NCBI GenBank assembly: GCA_036558905.1
Contig: DATBER010000160.1
Coordinates: forward strand, 1-40,934
Direction of reading: 5' to 3'
Source: DASXRA01 sp036558905
GTDB taxonomy: Bacteria > Actinomycetota > Actinomycetes > Mycobacteriales > Jatrophihabitantaceae
Length of the DNA stretch: 40,934 bases
The notes beneath the pieces were generated by a model. The model ran no database searches and was not told the DNA's origin. It was given only the letters and a program-made list of their open reading frames with translations. Below, piece after piece: positions 32,130 through 40,278 of the stretch; within the stretch, counting starts at the first letter, position 1, and every line of letters begins with the position of its first letter. Both the position numbers and the translations under genes were made by a program.

Positions 32130-34163
32130 TTACGTATGAACGGTCACGTGCACGGTCGCGGTCGAGGACCCGGCCGTCGTCGTGATCGTCACGTCATGGC
32201 TGCCGTGGTGGGCGTAGGTGTGGTCGCTCACCACGTCGTACAGGCCGTTGACCGTGCTGTCGGTGGCGGCCACGCCGGACAGGATGCCCGAGCCGGTGGT
32301 GCCGTCGCCCCAGTCGAAGGTCACGGTGACCGCCCCGGTCGACATCCCGGGCGCCGCCAACTTGGCGAACGTCCCGGAGACCTCGCCGTGGTTGACGTCC
32401 GGACGGCCGGCCGCCAAGTCGAGGCGCCAGGGCACCTCGGGCGTCGGGTAGAAGTTCTGCCCGGCGGCCTGCCAGCGAGCGCCCTGCGCCGCGAGTCGGG
32501 TCACGAAGTCCTTGTACGCGGCGCTGGACGTACCGCTGCGGTCAGCCTTCGGCGACCAGCCGAGTTCGGCGAGCGCGGGCAGACGCGGGAACACCATGTA
32601 CTCGATGTTGCTGGAATTCACGACGGTCTCGCCCCACATCGCGCCCTCGACGCCGATGACCGAGCCCTGCGGGATGCCGTCGACGTAGGTGTCCGGGTCC
32701 CAGTTGTAGGACTGGTCGACATCGCAGCCGGTGTTGCAGGCCCAGTGCAGGCCCAGCGTCGGCGGCACGTTCACGTTCTGGCCGAACGCGTACTTCTGGT
32801 CGAGGTAGGCGTGGCTGGCCGGCGCCATGACCAGCTTCATGCCCTTGGCGACCGCCTCGTGCGCGGTGGCTGTGTCCGAGCTCGAGCCCGACGCCGGGTT
32901 CCAGTACTCGGCCACCGACCCTGGTGCGAGCTGCGTGCCCTCACCGGCGATCTCGGCCCAGCCCATCACCGTCTTGCCGTTGGCGTTGACGATGCCGCCT
33001 TCCTTGTTGACCAGCGCGGCGTAGCGGTCCTGGGTGAGCACCGTGCTAGGCACCTCGTCACCGCCCAGGTCGTAGTTCTGGCTCGACGACATGGCGGCCA
33101 GCTGGCTGACGATCGCGTTGAGGATCGTCCAGGTGTTGTCGCTCTCCGGGCACAGCGCGCTGTAGCCGACGTCACCGGTGAAGTTCCACTGCGGCGGGTT
33201 CTTGGTGGTGCAGTTGATGTCCTGCGGGTGGCCGTTCAGCAACGGGTTCGCCGTGTCGTTGTACTCGGACATGACGATCGCGTTGTTGTGACCGGGCGTG
33301 TCCACCTCGGGCATCAGCGTCATGAAGTGCGCGGCCGCGTAGGCCACGACGTCCTTGAACTGGGCCTGCGTCCAGAAGCCGCCCGGGTCGACGGTGCGTC
33401 CGCCGGTGCCGACCGAACCCTGACCGCCCACCGTCGCCAGGTTGGGGAACCCGTTGATGACGACCCGGAAGCCCTGGTCGTCACTCAGGTGCAGGTGGAA
33501 GGTGTTGATCTTGTAGGCCGCGGCCTGGTCGATCAGCCGCTTCACCGCGTCCGGTGACTCGTAGTGGCGGGCGATGTCGAGCATGACGCCGCGGTACTGG
33601 TAGCGCGGCTGGTCCGCGATCTGCACCGCCGGCATCGTCCACTCGACCTGCTGCGGGGTGGAGCTGGCGATCCACGGTGGCAGCAACTGCCGGATCGTCT
33701 GGACCCCGTTGTAGAGACCGTGCGGTGTCTTGGCGTCGAGCGTCACCATGCTCGACGTGGTGGTGAGCCGGTAGCCCTCCCCGGTCGGGTCGGAACTCAG
33801 GTCGAGGGCGAGCGAGATGTCGCCGCTCTTGGCCTGGCTGTTGACGACCGGCAGATCGAACCCGGTGGCCGGCCGCAGGTACGCGGCCAGCGCGTTCGCG
33901 ACCTGCCGGGCGCCCGGGCCGTCGTGCTGGTCGACGACGATGCGCGCGCCGTCGCACAGCCGGAACTGGCCCGAGCCCGTGGTGAGCGACGCCGGAGCGG
34001 GCACGATCTGGGGGGTCGCGGCCGGGCCGCTCGCCGTACACGACCCTGAGCCGCCGCCGCTCGGTGCGGCCGCGGCCGCGGTGGCCGCTGACGCGACGAG
34101 CGCCACGCCGGCGGCTGCGGCGGCGAAGACCCGTCGAGATGAGCTGGGATGGAACAACGACAT
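32130..34163 (-). CDS. Secreted beta-N-acetylhexosaminidase, GH20, with C-terminal PKD-like domain
   Basis: This is an exported glycosidase of 677 aa. The signal peptide spans about residues 1-33. A GH20b-type N-terminal domain (about 50-185) precedes the barrel, which begins YRGVMLDIARH. The catalytic pair Asp369-Glu370 lies in YDLGGDEV, and the HLHLSDDQGFR and PEVDTPGH motifs are intact. The last 75 residues (FDWGDGT then HTYAHHGSHDVTITT) form a PKD/Ig-like module. It would release GlcNAc from chitin oligomers outside the cell. Two DasR-type operators at 34233-34270 directly upstream fit GlcNAc-controlled expression. Confidence 0.94.
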   Translation of the reverse strand: MSLFHPSSSRRVFAAAAAGVALVASAATAAAAAPSGGGSGSCTASGPAATPQIVPAPASLTTGSGQFRLCDGARIVVDQHDGPGARQVANALAAYLRPATGFDLPVVNSQAKSGDISLALDLSSDPTGEGYRLTTTSSMVTLDAKTPHGLYNGVQTIRQLLPPWIASSTPQQVEWTMPAVQIADQPRYQYRGVMLDIARHYESPDAVKRLIDQAAAYKINTFHLHLSDDQGFRVVINGFPNLATVGGQGSVGTGGRTVDPGGFWTQAQFKDVVAYAAAHFMTLMPEVDTPGHNNAIVMSEYNDTANPLLNGHPQDINCTTKNPPQWNFTGDVGYSALCPESDNTWTILNAIVSQLAAMSSSQNYDLGGDEVPSTVLTQDRYAALVNKEGGIVNANGKTVMGWAEIAGEGTQLAPGSVAEYWNPASGSSSDTATAHEAVAKGMKLVMAPASHAYLDQKYAFGQNVNVPPTLGLHWACNTGCDVDQSYNWDPDTYVDGIPQGSVIGVEGAMWGETVVNSSNIEYMVFPRLPALAELGWSPKADRSGTSSAAYKDFVTRLAAQGARWQAAGQNFYPTPEVPWRLDLAAGRPDVNHGEVSGTFAKLAAPGMSTGAVTVTFDWGDGTTGSGILSGVAATDSTVNGLYDVVSDHTYAHHGSHDVTITTTAGSSTATVHVTVHT

Positions 34164-34232
34164 GGTGGCCTCTTTCCGGTCAGCAGCTCACGCCCGCGCC
34201 TGCACCACCCGGGGCGCCCCACCGCCGACACA

Positions 34233-34248
34233 CATGGTCTAGACCAAT
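34233..34248. promoter_or_regulatory. DasR-responsive element (dre), perfect core
   Basis: The core TGGTCTAGACCA (34235-34246) is the perfect palindromic centre of the known DasR consensus ACTGGTCTAGACCACT. It lies about 72-85 bases before the GH20 start. Confidence 0.85.
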
Positions 34249-34254
34249 ACGAGA

Positions 34255-34270
34255 TGTGGTCTACACCACT
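34255..34270. promoter_or_regulatory. Second DasR-responsive element, one core mismatch
   Basis: The core TGGTCTACACCA (34257-34268) differs by one base from the DasR palindrome. Its centre is 22 bases from the first element, two helical turns, so two repressor dimers would bind the same face. Confidence 0.75.
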
Positions 34271-34423
34271 TGGGTCGGTCGGGGCAAGGGCCCCGTCCAG
34301 TAATGCCTACGGCTCGCCGGGCGGCGACGACGATGCGTAATCGGAAACCTGGTTGCCAAGAGACCGTGCGCATCTGATGGACTGGCATGATCCAGCCGGC
34401 CGGTACCCAATCCAGGAGTCACT

Positions 34424-35788
34424 GTGAGCGACGAGTTGCGCGAGGCGGTCCACAACGTGCTGCCCTCCGTACGAGAGGACCTCGAGGCGCTGATCCGGAT
34501 CCCCTCGGTGAGCGCCGATCCGAACGCCAAGGCCGAGGTGCGGCAGAGTGCCGACTTCACCGCGGCGCTGCTGCGCCAGGCCGGGGCGGTCGACGTCGAG
34601 ATCATCGACGACGTCGAGGGCAGCCAGCCGGCCGTGGTCGGCCGCTACCCGGCGCCCGACGGCGCGCCGACCGTGCTGCTCTACGCCCACCACGACGTCC
34701 AGCCGCCGGGCGATCCGGCCAAGTGGACCACGCCGCCGTTCGAGCCGACCGAGCGCGACGGTCGTCTCTACGCCCGCGGCTCGGCCGACGACAAGGCCGG
34801 AGTCGCCGTGCACCTGGCCGCGCTGCGCGCGTTCGACGGCGCTCCCCCGGTCGGCGTGACCGTGTTCGTCGAGGGCGAGGAGGAGATCGGCTCGCCCAAG
34901 CTCGGCGACCTGCTGGCCAAGCACCGCGAGAAGCTCGCCTCGGACGTGATCGTGTTGGCCGACTCGGACAACGTCGAGATCGGCACGCCGTCGATCACGA
35001 CCAGCCTGCGTGGCATCGCGGCCTGCATCGTCGAGGTCCGCGCGCTCGAGCACGGCGTGCACTCCGGCGGGTACGGCGGGGCCGCCCCCGACGCGCTCAC
35101 CGGGCTGTGCCGGCTGCTCGCCACCCTGCACGACGACGACGGCGAGGTGGCCGTGCAGGGCCTGGTCACCGCACCCGCGCCGGCGTTCGACTACCCCGAG
35201 GACCGGTTCCGGACCGAGGCGGCGATGCTCGACGGCGTCTCGTTGCTGGGCAGCGGCAGCATCGCCGAGCGGATCTGGACCAAGCCCACCGCCAGCGTGC
35301 TGGCCATCGACGCCACCCGGGTGGCCGATGCGTCGAACACGCTGATCCCGTCCGCGCGGGCCAAGGTCAGCGTCCGGCTGGCGCCCGGCGACAACGCCGT
35401 GCGCGCCCGGGCCCGGCTGGCCGAGCACCTGCGCGAGCACGTGCCGTGGGGCCTGCACGTCACGGTCTCCGACTCCGACGCCGGCGAGCCCTACGCCATC
35501 GAGGCCACCGGCCCGGCGTTCGAGGCCGCCCGCACCGCCTACGCCCAGGCGTACGGCAAGGACGTGGTCGACATCGGCGGGGGCGGCACGATCCCGTTCG
35601 TTGCGCAGTTCGCCGACACGTTCCCGAGCGCCGCGATCCTGGTGGTCAGCGCCGGCGCCGACCCGGACTGCCGGGCCCACGGCGCCGACGAGAGCCTGCA
35701 CCTAGGCGACTTCGAGCGGGCCTGTTTGGCCGAAACGCTGCTGCTTGCCGAGCTAGCCCGGCGTCCAGACGCTAGAAAAGGGGCATGA
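34424..35788 (+). CDS. M20-family dipeptidase/peptidase
   Basis: This is a cytoplasmic zinc peptidase of 454 aa. The metal and catalytic residues are in order: His89 and Asp91 (AHHDVQP), Asp122 (RGSADDKAG), Glu152-Glu153 (EGEEEIGS), an Asp in LADSDN and a final His in CRAHGADES. A dimerisation lid follows the second part. The GTG at 34424 has AGGAG six bases upstream. Its stop overlaps the next ATG (35785-35788). Confidence 0.93.
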   Translation: MSDELREAVHNVLPSVREDLEALIRIPSVSADPNAKAEVRQSADFTAALLRQAGAVDVEIIDDVEGSQPAVVGRYPAPDGAPTVLLYAHHDVQPPGDPAKWTTPPFEPTERDGRLYARGSADDKAGVAVHLAALRAFDGAPPVGVTVFVEGEEEIGSPKLGDLLAKHREKLASDVIVLADSDNVEIGTPSITTSLRGIAACIVEVRALEHGVHSGGYGGAAPDALTGLCRLLATLHDDDGEVAVQGLVTAPAPAFDYPEDRFRTEAAMLDGVSLLGSGSIAERIWTKPTASVLAIDATRVADASNTLIPSARAKVSVRLAPGDNAVRARARLAEHLREHVPWGLHVTVSDSDAGEPYAIEATGPAFEAARTAYAQAYGKDVVDIGGGGTIPFVAQFADTFPSAAILVVSAGADPDCRAHGADESLHLGDFERACLAETLLLAELARRPDARKGA

Positions 35789-36321
35789 CGCAGACGACGC
35801 CGCCGCAGTCCGACAGCCAGTGGCTCGCACCTGACGAGCTGGAGGCGGCGCGCCAGCGCATGCCGGTCCTCTACATCGACGCCATCCCGGTGCGCGTCGA
35901 CTCGCAGGGGACGGTGACCTCGGTCGGACTGCTGCTGCGGGCCACCGGCGAGGGGCGGATCACCAGGGCGCTGGTGTCCGGGCGGGTGCTCTACCACGAG
36001 CGGGTGCGCTCGGCCCTGTTGCGACACCTGGAGAAGGACCTGGGCCCGCTGGCCCTGCCGCGCGTGCCGCCGTCTCCGCAGCCGTTCACCGTCGCCGAGT
36101 ACTTCCCCACGCCGGGCGTCACCCAGTACCACGACCCGCGCCAGCACGCCGTGTCGCTGGCCTACGTGGTGCCGGTCGAGGGCGACTGCGAGCCACAGCA
36201 GGACGCGCTGGAGCTGACCTGGTTCAGCCCGATCGAGGCCCGGCAGGAGAGCGTGCTGGCCGAGATGGGCGGCGGGCAGGGCGTGCTGCTGCTCCAGGGC
36301 CTGGCCTACGTGGGCGCCTGA
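35785..36321 (+). CDS. Nudix-like protein (DUF4916-type) with degenerate Nudix box
   Basis: This is a 178-aa protein that looks like an actinobacterial NUDIX-hydrolase-like family. The box region reads GRVLYHERVRSALLRHLEKD: the first Gly, the Glu at +6 and the Arg at +14 are kept, but the metal-binding Glu pair is Lys-Asp, so hydrolase activity is doubtful. PFTVAEYFPTPG and DPRQHAVSLAYVVPVEGDC are family-like segments. It is coupled to the M20 peptidase by an ATGA overlap. Its last 16 bases overlap the convergent GNAT gene. Confidence 0.75.
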   Translation: MTQTTPPQSDSQWLAPDELEAARQRMPVLYIDAIPVRVDSQGTVTSVGLLLRATGEGRITRALVSGRVLYHERVRSALLRHLEKDLGPLALPRVPPSPQPFTVAEYFPTPGVTQYHDPRQHAVSLAYVVPVEGDCEPQQDALELTWFSPIEARQESVLAEMGGGQGVLLLQGLAYVGA

Positions 36322-36806
36322 GTCGGGGCCTGGGTGACCGGCTTGACGTAGCGGTGGCAGGGCACGGCCAGGGTGCCCCGCTCGACCGAGGCCGGGTAGT
36401 CGAACCGGCCCTCGTCGGTCCAGCCGCTGCGCTCGTAGAACCGGCGGGCCCGCGCGTTGCCCGGCGCGACCGCGAGCCAGGCCTGGTCGTGACCGTTGGC
36501 GGCGACGAGCCGCTCGGCCTCGGTGAGCAAGATGGCGGCCAGGCCGGTTCCGCGATGGGTCGCGGCGACGTACACCTGCTCGACCTCGTCGTCGACCACC
36601 ATGACGAACCCGGCGATCTCGCCGTCGAGGTCAGCCACGACCGTGTCGGCCACCCGCGCGGCCGCCCGGGGGTCGAACGACTCGCGGGTGCGCAGCGCGA
36701 CGAGATCGTCGGGGACGTGCCCGAGATGTCCGTCGCGCCAGCCGTCGGACCAGATCTGGGCTATCGCGCCCGCGTCGTCGGCGGTAGCCGGGCGAAGGGT
36801 GACCAC
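36306..36806 (-). CDS. GNAT-family N-acetyltransferase
   Basis: This is an acetyl-CoA-dependent acetyltransferase of 166 aa. The acceptor strands (IAGFVMVVDDEVEQVYVAA), the acetyl-CoA loop (HRGTGLAAILL) and motif B (NARARRFYERSGW) are clear. The tail repeats QAPT. The GTG start at 36806 lies six bases after a TAGCCT -10 box (36818-36813), so the transcript is probably leaderless. The substrate is unknown. Confidence 0.9.
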   Translation of the reverse strand: MVTLRPATADDAGAIAQIWSDGWRDGHLGHVPDDLVALRTRESFDPRAAARVADTVVADLDGEIAGFVMVVDDEVEQVYVAATHRGTGLAAILLTEAERLVAANGHDQAWLAVAPGNARARRFYERSGWTDEGRFDYPASVERGTLAVPCHRYVKPVTQAPTQAPT

Positions 36807-36812
36807 CCGGTG

Positions 36813-36818
36813 AGGCTA
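36813..36818 (-). promoter_or_regulatory. TAGCCT -10 box for the leaderless GNAT gene
   Basis: On the reverse strand TAGCCT is followed by six bases and then the GTG start at 36806, the same spacing as at 20393-20407. Confidence 0.5.
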
Positions 36819-36828
36819 CCCAGGCCGC

Positions 36829-36994
36829 CTAGGCCGTGTCTGGCAATTCCCGCTCGTCGCGAGCGGCGGCCAGGTGCGCGAGATGCAAGGCCGAGGAGGC
36901 GGCCATAGCAGCGCTATGGACGACGACGAGGCCGCCGCAGATGGCGTGCCTGGCCGCCGCGCAGCAGAGCATGGAATTGCCAGACACGGCCTAG
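36829..36994. mobile_element. 166-bp element with 22-bp perfect terminal inverted repeats
   Basis: The ends 36829-36850 (starts CTAGGCCGTGTCTGGCAA) and 36973-36994 are exact reverse complements over 22 bases. The interior contains the palindrome CGCTCGTCGCGAGCG and the palindrome CATAGCAGCGCTATG, and no ORF of note. The size and structure fit a MITE-like non-autonomous element or a structured repeat. Its ends start with CTAG on both sides, so no separate target-site duplication is obvious. A related palindrome lies at 38265-38319. Confidence 0.65.
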
Positions 36995-36999
36995 TGCCC

Positions 37000-37083
37000 C
37001 GCCGGGAATTCAGACGATAATTCCGGCGCCCAGCCGCACGCTCGCGGCGTTGTCGTCGTCGCCGATACACCAGCGGTATCGGC
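37000..37083. repeat. Two further small palindromes in the same intergenic gap
   Basis: CGCCGG(G)AATT and AATTCCGGCG pair at about 37000-37028. GCCGATAC (37061-37068) and GTATCGGC (37076-37083) pair around seven bases. With the 166-bp element they fill the 457-base gap between the GNAT and dehydrogenase genes; no gene is seen there. The second shares AGCGGTATCGGCT with the hairpin at 4127-4201. Confidence 0.5.
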
Positions 37084-37198
37084 TCCTCCTCCCCCTTGCG
37101 AGCGCACACCTGGATCACCGGACTTATTCGCCCAGCTCCCGGCGCGGGACACTAGGGTCGCTTGCGTCGGTTGCGGTCGTCGCGTGTCGCGAGCTGTC

Positions 37199-37254
37199 GA
37201 GCAGACGGATCGCGAGCAGACGAATCGCGAGCAGACGAATCGCGAGCAGACGAG
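37199..37254. repeat. 15-bp tandem repeat in the dehydrogenase leader
   Basis: The unit GAGCAGACGAATCGC is present as a first copy with one change (37199-37213), two exact copies (37214-37228, 37229-37243) and a partial copy ending at about 37254. The array runs into the GAGGAG ribosome-binding site (about 37252-37257) of the gene starting at 37264. Confidence 0.85.
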
Positions 37255-37263
37255 GAGACGCGC

Positions 37264-38265
37264 ATGCGGGTGGCCCGGCTGCACGGCGCCGGCGTGATCG
37301 AGGTTCACGACGAGCCGCTGCCCGTGCCGGTCGCGGGCGAGGCAGTGGTGCGAGTCGGCGCCGTCGGCGTGTGCGGATCCGACCTGCACTGGTTCACCGA
37401 GGGCGCCATCGGCGATGCCACGCTGACCCGACCGCTGGTGCTCGGGCACGAGATGGCCGGCGTGATCGCCGACGGGCCGCGGGCCGGCCAGCGGGTGGCG
37501 ATCGACCCGGCCGTCCCGTGCTTCGCCTGCCGGGCCTGCCGGGCCGGCCACCCCAACCTGTGCGAGCGGCTCGTCTTCGCCGGCCACGGGTCCACCGACG
37601 GGGGCTTGCGCGAGTACCTGGCCTGGCCGGCGCACCGGCTGCACCCGCTGCCCGACTCGATGGACGAGGCCGACGGGGCGCTGCTCGAACCGCTCGGCGT
37701 GGCCGTGCACGCGCTGGACCTGGGCCATCTGCGCCTGGCCTCGACGGTGGCCGTCGTGGGCTGCGGCCCGATCGGGCTGCTGGCCGTGCAGCTGGCGCTG
37801 CGCTCGGGCGCGAGCACCGTCGTCGCGGTCGAACCGCTGGTCCACCGGCGCTTGCTGGCCGCGGCGCTCGGCGCGACCCACGCCGTGACGCCGGACGATG
37901 CGATACCGACCGTGTCGGCCGCCACCGAGAACTGGGGTGTCGACGTCGCGATCGAGCTGGCCGGCACCGACGCCGCGGTGACGACGGCGATCGACCTGGT
38001 CCGGCCGGGTGGGCGCGTCGTGCTCGGGGGCATCCCGGACGGCGACCGCACGTCGTTCAGCGCGTCCGCGGCCCGGCGCAAGGGGCTGACCCTGCTGCTG
38101 GTGCGCCGGATGAAGGAGGTCTACGAGCGGGCGATCACGCTCGTCGACACGGGAGCGGTCGACGTGCGCGGGCTCGTGTCGGAGCGCCGCTCGCTGGACG
38201 ACGCCGCCGACGCGCTGAAGCAGGCGGCGACGCGCGCCGGCATCAAGACGGTGATCGTGCCCTAA
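37264..38265 (+). CDS. Zinc-binding dehydrogenase, L-idonate/polyol dehydrogenase-like
   Basis: This is a 333-aa MDR alcohol dehydrogenase. The catalytic zinc ligands Cys37 (VCGSDLHW), His62-Glu63 (GHEMAG) and Glu142 (LLEPLG) and the structural zinc Cys86, Cys89, Cys92 and Cys100 are all present. The NAD motif is GCGPIG (166-171). The CGSDxHW motif points to the sorbitol/L-idonate-5-dehydrogenase branch. GAGGAG before ATG 37264 fixes the start; the in-frame upstream extension is only the translated tandem repeat. It converges on a GH127 gene, and a sugar catabolic role is likely. Confidence 0.92.
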   Translation: MRVARLHGAGVIEVHDEPLPVPVAGEAVVRVGAVGVCGSDLHWFTEGAIGDATLTRPLVLGHEMAGVIADGPRAGQRVAIDPAVPCFACRACRAGHPNLCERLVFAGHGSTDGGLREYLAWPAHRLHPLPDSMDEADGALLEPLGVAVHALDLGHLRLASTVAVVGCGPIGLLAVQLALRSGASTVVAVEPLVHRRLLAAALGATHAVTPDDAIPTVSAATENWGVDVAIELAGTDAAVTTAIDLVRPGGRVVLGGIPDGDRTSFSASAARRKGLTLLLVRRMKEVYERAITLVDTGAVDVRGLVSERRSLDDAADALKQAATRAGIKTVIVP

Positions 38266-38319
38266 GGGCTTGTCTCTCAAGGCCCGCTCGTCGCGAGCGG
38301 GACTTGAGAGACACGCCCT
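38265..38319. terminator. Long palindrome, two-way terminator and repeat relative
   Basis: The arms 38265-38290 and 38294-38319 pair over 26 positions with two mismatches around three bases. It spans the ends of the convergent dehydrogenase (stop 38263-38265) and GH127 (stop 38318-38320) genes. Read in reverse, its arm (AGGGCGTGTCTCTCAAGTCC then CGCTCG) resembles the terminal repeat and inner hairpin of the element at 36829-36994. Confidence 0.75.
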
Positions 38320-40243
38320 ACGTATCGGCCAGCGGCAGCCAGACGCGCATCGCACCCGGTTCGCGGTTCGCCCACCGGTAGTAGGGGATCGCGGTCACCT
38401 CTCGCTGTTCGACCGACGGGGTCGCGGCCGGCCACTCGCCGTAGAGCGGCGCCTGCGACTGATCGGCCACCACTGTCGCCCGCGCGGTGATCGCCACCGG
38501 CACGTCGAGCAGATCTTCGCGGGATACCGCGGTCGGCGCGACGCCCGGATCGAGGCGGACGTCGTCGATCGCCACATCCCCCAGATCGGCCTGCTCGACG
38601 CAGTAGACCAGCGGACCGCGGGCCAACGCGACACTGCCCCGCACGGCATCCACCCGCGGGTGCGGCGCGACCAGCCGGGCCGGCATCGCCAGCTCGAGCA
38701 CCACCGTGCACGTGGCCGGCCACGTGCGGCGCAGCCGCAGGTAGCCGTCATCGACGATCGCCGTAACCGGATCGCCGTCGACGGTCGCCCGGAACCCGGT
38801 GCACCAGCTCGGAACGCGCAGCGCCAGCGTCCACTCGGCCGGGGTGCCCTCGACGGAGATCTCGACACGGCCGTCCCACGGGTACGCGGTCCGCACGCGC
38901 AGCTGTGCCGTACCGGTGCGTACGGTGGCCGGCGTGTAGAGGTGCAGCTGCACGCCGGACGGGTCGCTGGTGGCCACGTACCCGGACAGCGACGCCAGCA
39001 GCCGGGCCAGGTTCGGCGGGCAGCACGCGCAGCGGTACCAGGACAGCCGCTGCGACGGGGCGTCATCGTCCGAGCCGTCGTGCCCGGCCCGCAGCTGCAA
39101 CGGGTTCGAGTAGAAGAAGTGCCGCCCGTCCACCGCCGTCGACACGGCAATCGCGTTGTAGAGCACGCGCTCCATCTCGTCCGCGTACCGGGGCCTGCCT
39201 GTCGCGAGCAGCAGCCGCCAGTTCCAGTGGAAGCTGGCGATCGCCGCGCACGTCTCGGCGTACGCGCGGTCGGACGGCAGCTCGTAGGCGTCGCCGATCG
39301 CCTCGTCGCGGTGCCGGGAGCCGTGCGCGCCGGTCAGGTACGTCTTGGTCGCGAACAGGTCGTCCCAGATGCGTTCGGACGCGGCGAGCAGCTCGGCGTC
39401 GCCCGTCTCGACCGCGACGTCCACAACCCCGGCCTCCAGGTAGAGCTGCCGCACGGCGTGCCCGGTCGCGGCCGTCGCCGTCCGGACCGGCTCGTGGTCC
39501 TGGAAGTACTGCAGCCCGTATCCGCGGTCGGCGATGTCGGATGCCTGGTTCTTGCGGTCGAGCATCCGGTGCCCGCGCAGGTCGATCATCCGGGCGGCCA
39601 GGTCGAGGTACGAGGGCCGGCCGGTCTGCCGGTACAGCTCGACGAGTGCGGTCTCGATCTCGGGATGGCCGCAGATGCCGGCCTGGCCGCCCGGGCCGAA
39701 CCGCTCGACGAGCAGGTCGGCGAACCGGGTGGCGACCTCGATGAGCTTGCCATTCGCCCCGGTACGGTCGGCGGCCACCGCAGCCTGGATGAGGTGCCCG
39801 GCACAGTACAGCTCGTGACCCCAACGCAGGTCACGCCAGCGGTCGGCCGCGTGGTCGAGCTGGTACCAGGAGTTGAGGTAGCCGTCGCTGCCCTGCGCGA
39901 CGCCCAGCAGCTCGGTGGTGTCGTCGACGAATGCCTGCAAGGCGCCGGCCCCGCCCGTCCAGGCCGCGGCCTCCAGCGTCTTATAGACGTCGGAGTCGGC
40001 GAACCACATTCCGGTGAACGGCTGGTCGCCCCGGCCGGCGACGTGGCGCAGGTTGCCGAGCGCGCCGCTGGATTCGAGGTTGTCGATGCAGTGCGGCAAC
40101 GAGACGTCGGCATTGCGTTGTTGCCACCCGCCGAGGTGGCCGTCGGCGTCCAGCGCGACGGCGTCGAGAGCGAGCGGCGCCCACGTGCTCAACTCGTTCG
40201 CACTGGGTGCCACGGGTCCGGCGATGTGTACGTCCGGGCTCAT
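38318..40243 (-). CDS. GH127 beta-L-arabinofuranosidase-like glycosidase
   Basis: This is a 641-aa glycoside hydrolase of the DUF1680/GH127 family, close to HypBA1 (658 aa) in length. The zinc-thiolate active site is complete: Glu330 and Cys332 (YAETCAA), Cys407 and Cys408 (CACCPPNLARL), with Glu314 (RDEAIGDAYELP) as the likely acid/base. No signal peptide is seen, so it acts in the cytoplasm on imported beta-L-arabinosides. The ATG at 40243 lies 35 bases after the stop of the sugar ABC permease, so both belong to one uptake-and-cleavage operon. The frame extends upstream but overlaps the permease. Confidence 0.93.
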   Translation of the reverse strand: MSPDVHIAGPVAPSANELSTWAPLALDAVALDADGHLGGWQQRNADVSLPHCIDNLESSGALGNLRHVAGRGDQPFTGMWFADSDVYKTLEAAAWTGGAGALQAFVDDTTELLGVAQGSDGYLNSWYQLDHAADRWRDLRWGHELYCAGHLIQAAVAADRTGANGKLIEVATRFADLLVERFGPGGQAGICGHPEIETALVELYRQTGRPSYLDLAARMIDLRGHRMLDRKNQASDIADRGYGLQYFQDHEPVRTATAATGHAVRQLYLEAGVVDVAVETGDAELLAASERIWDDLFATKTYLTGAHGSRHRDEAIGDAYELPSDRAYAETCAAIASFHWNWRLLLATGRPRYADEMERVLYNAIAVSTAVDGRHFFYSNPLQLRAGHDGSDDDAPSQRLSWYRCACCPPNLARLLASLSGYVATSDPSGVQLHLYTPATVRTGTAQLRVRTAYPWDGRVEISVEGTPAEWTLALRVPSWCTGFRATVDGDPVTAIVDDGYLRLRRTWPATCTVVLELAMPARLVAPHPRVDAVRGSVALARGPLVYCVEQADLGDVAIDDVRLDPGVAPTAVSREDLLDVPVAITARATVVADQSQAPLYGEWPAATPSVEQREVTAIPYYRWANREPGAMRVWLPLADT

Positions 40244-40278
40244 ATGAGGCCTTCCTGTCGGTGGACTCGGTGGACAGT

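Noticed and set aside
36829..36994. The 22-bp inverted repeats as ends of an insertion sequence with transposase
   Set aside because: Only 166 bp long and no transposase frame inside, so at most a non-autonomous element.
37162..37263. Repeat-encoded N-terminal extension (SRADE repeats) on the zinc dehydrogenase
   Set aside because: The MDR fold starts at ATG 37264 with its own GAGGAG; the extension is the tandem repeat translated by chance because its unit is a multiple of three.
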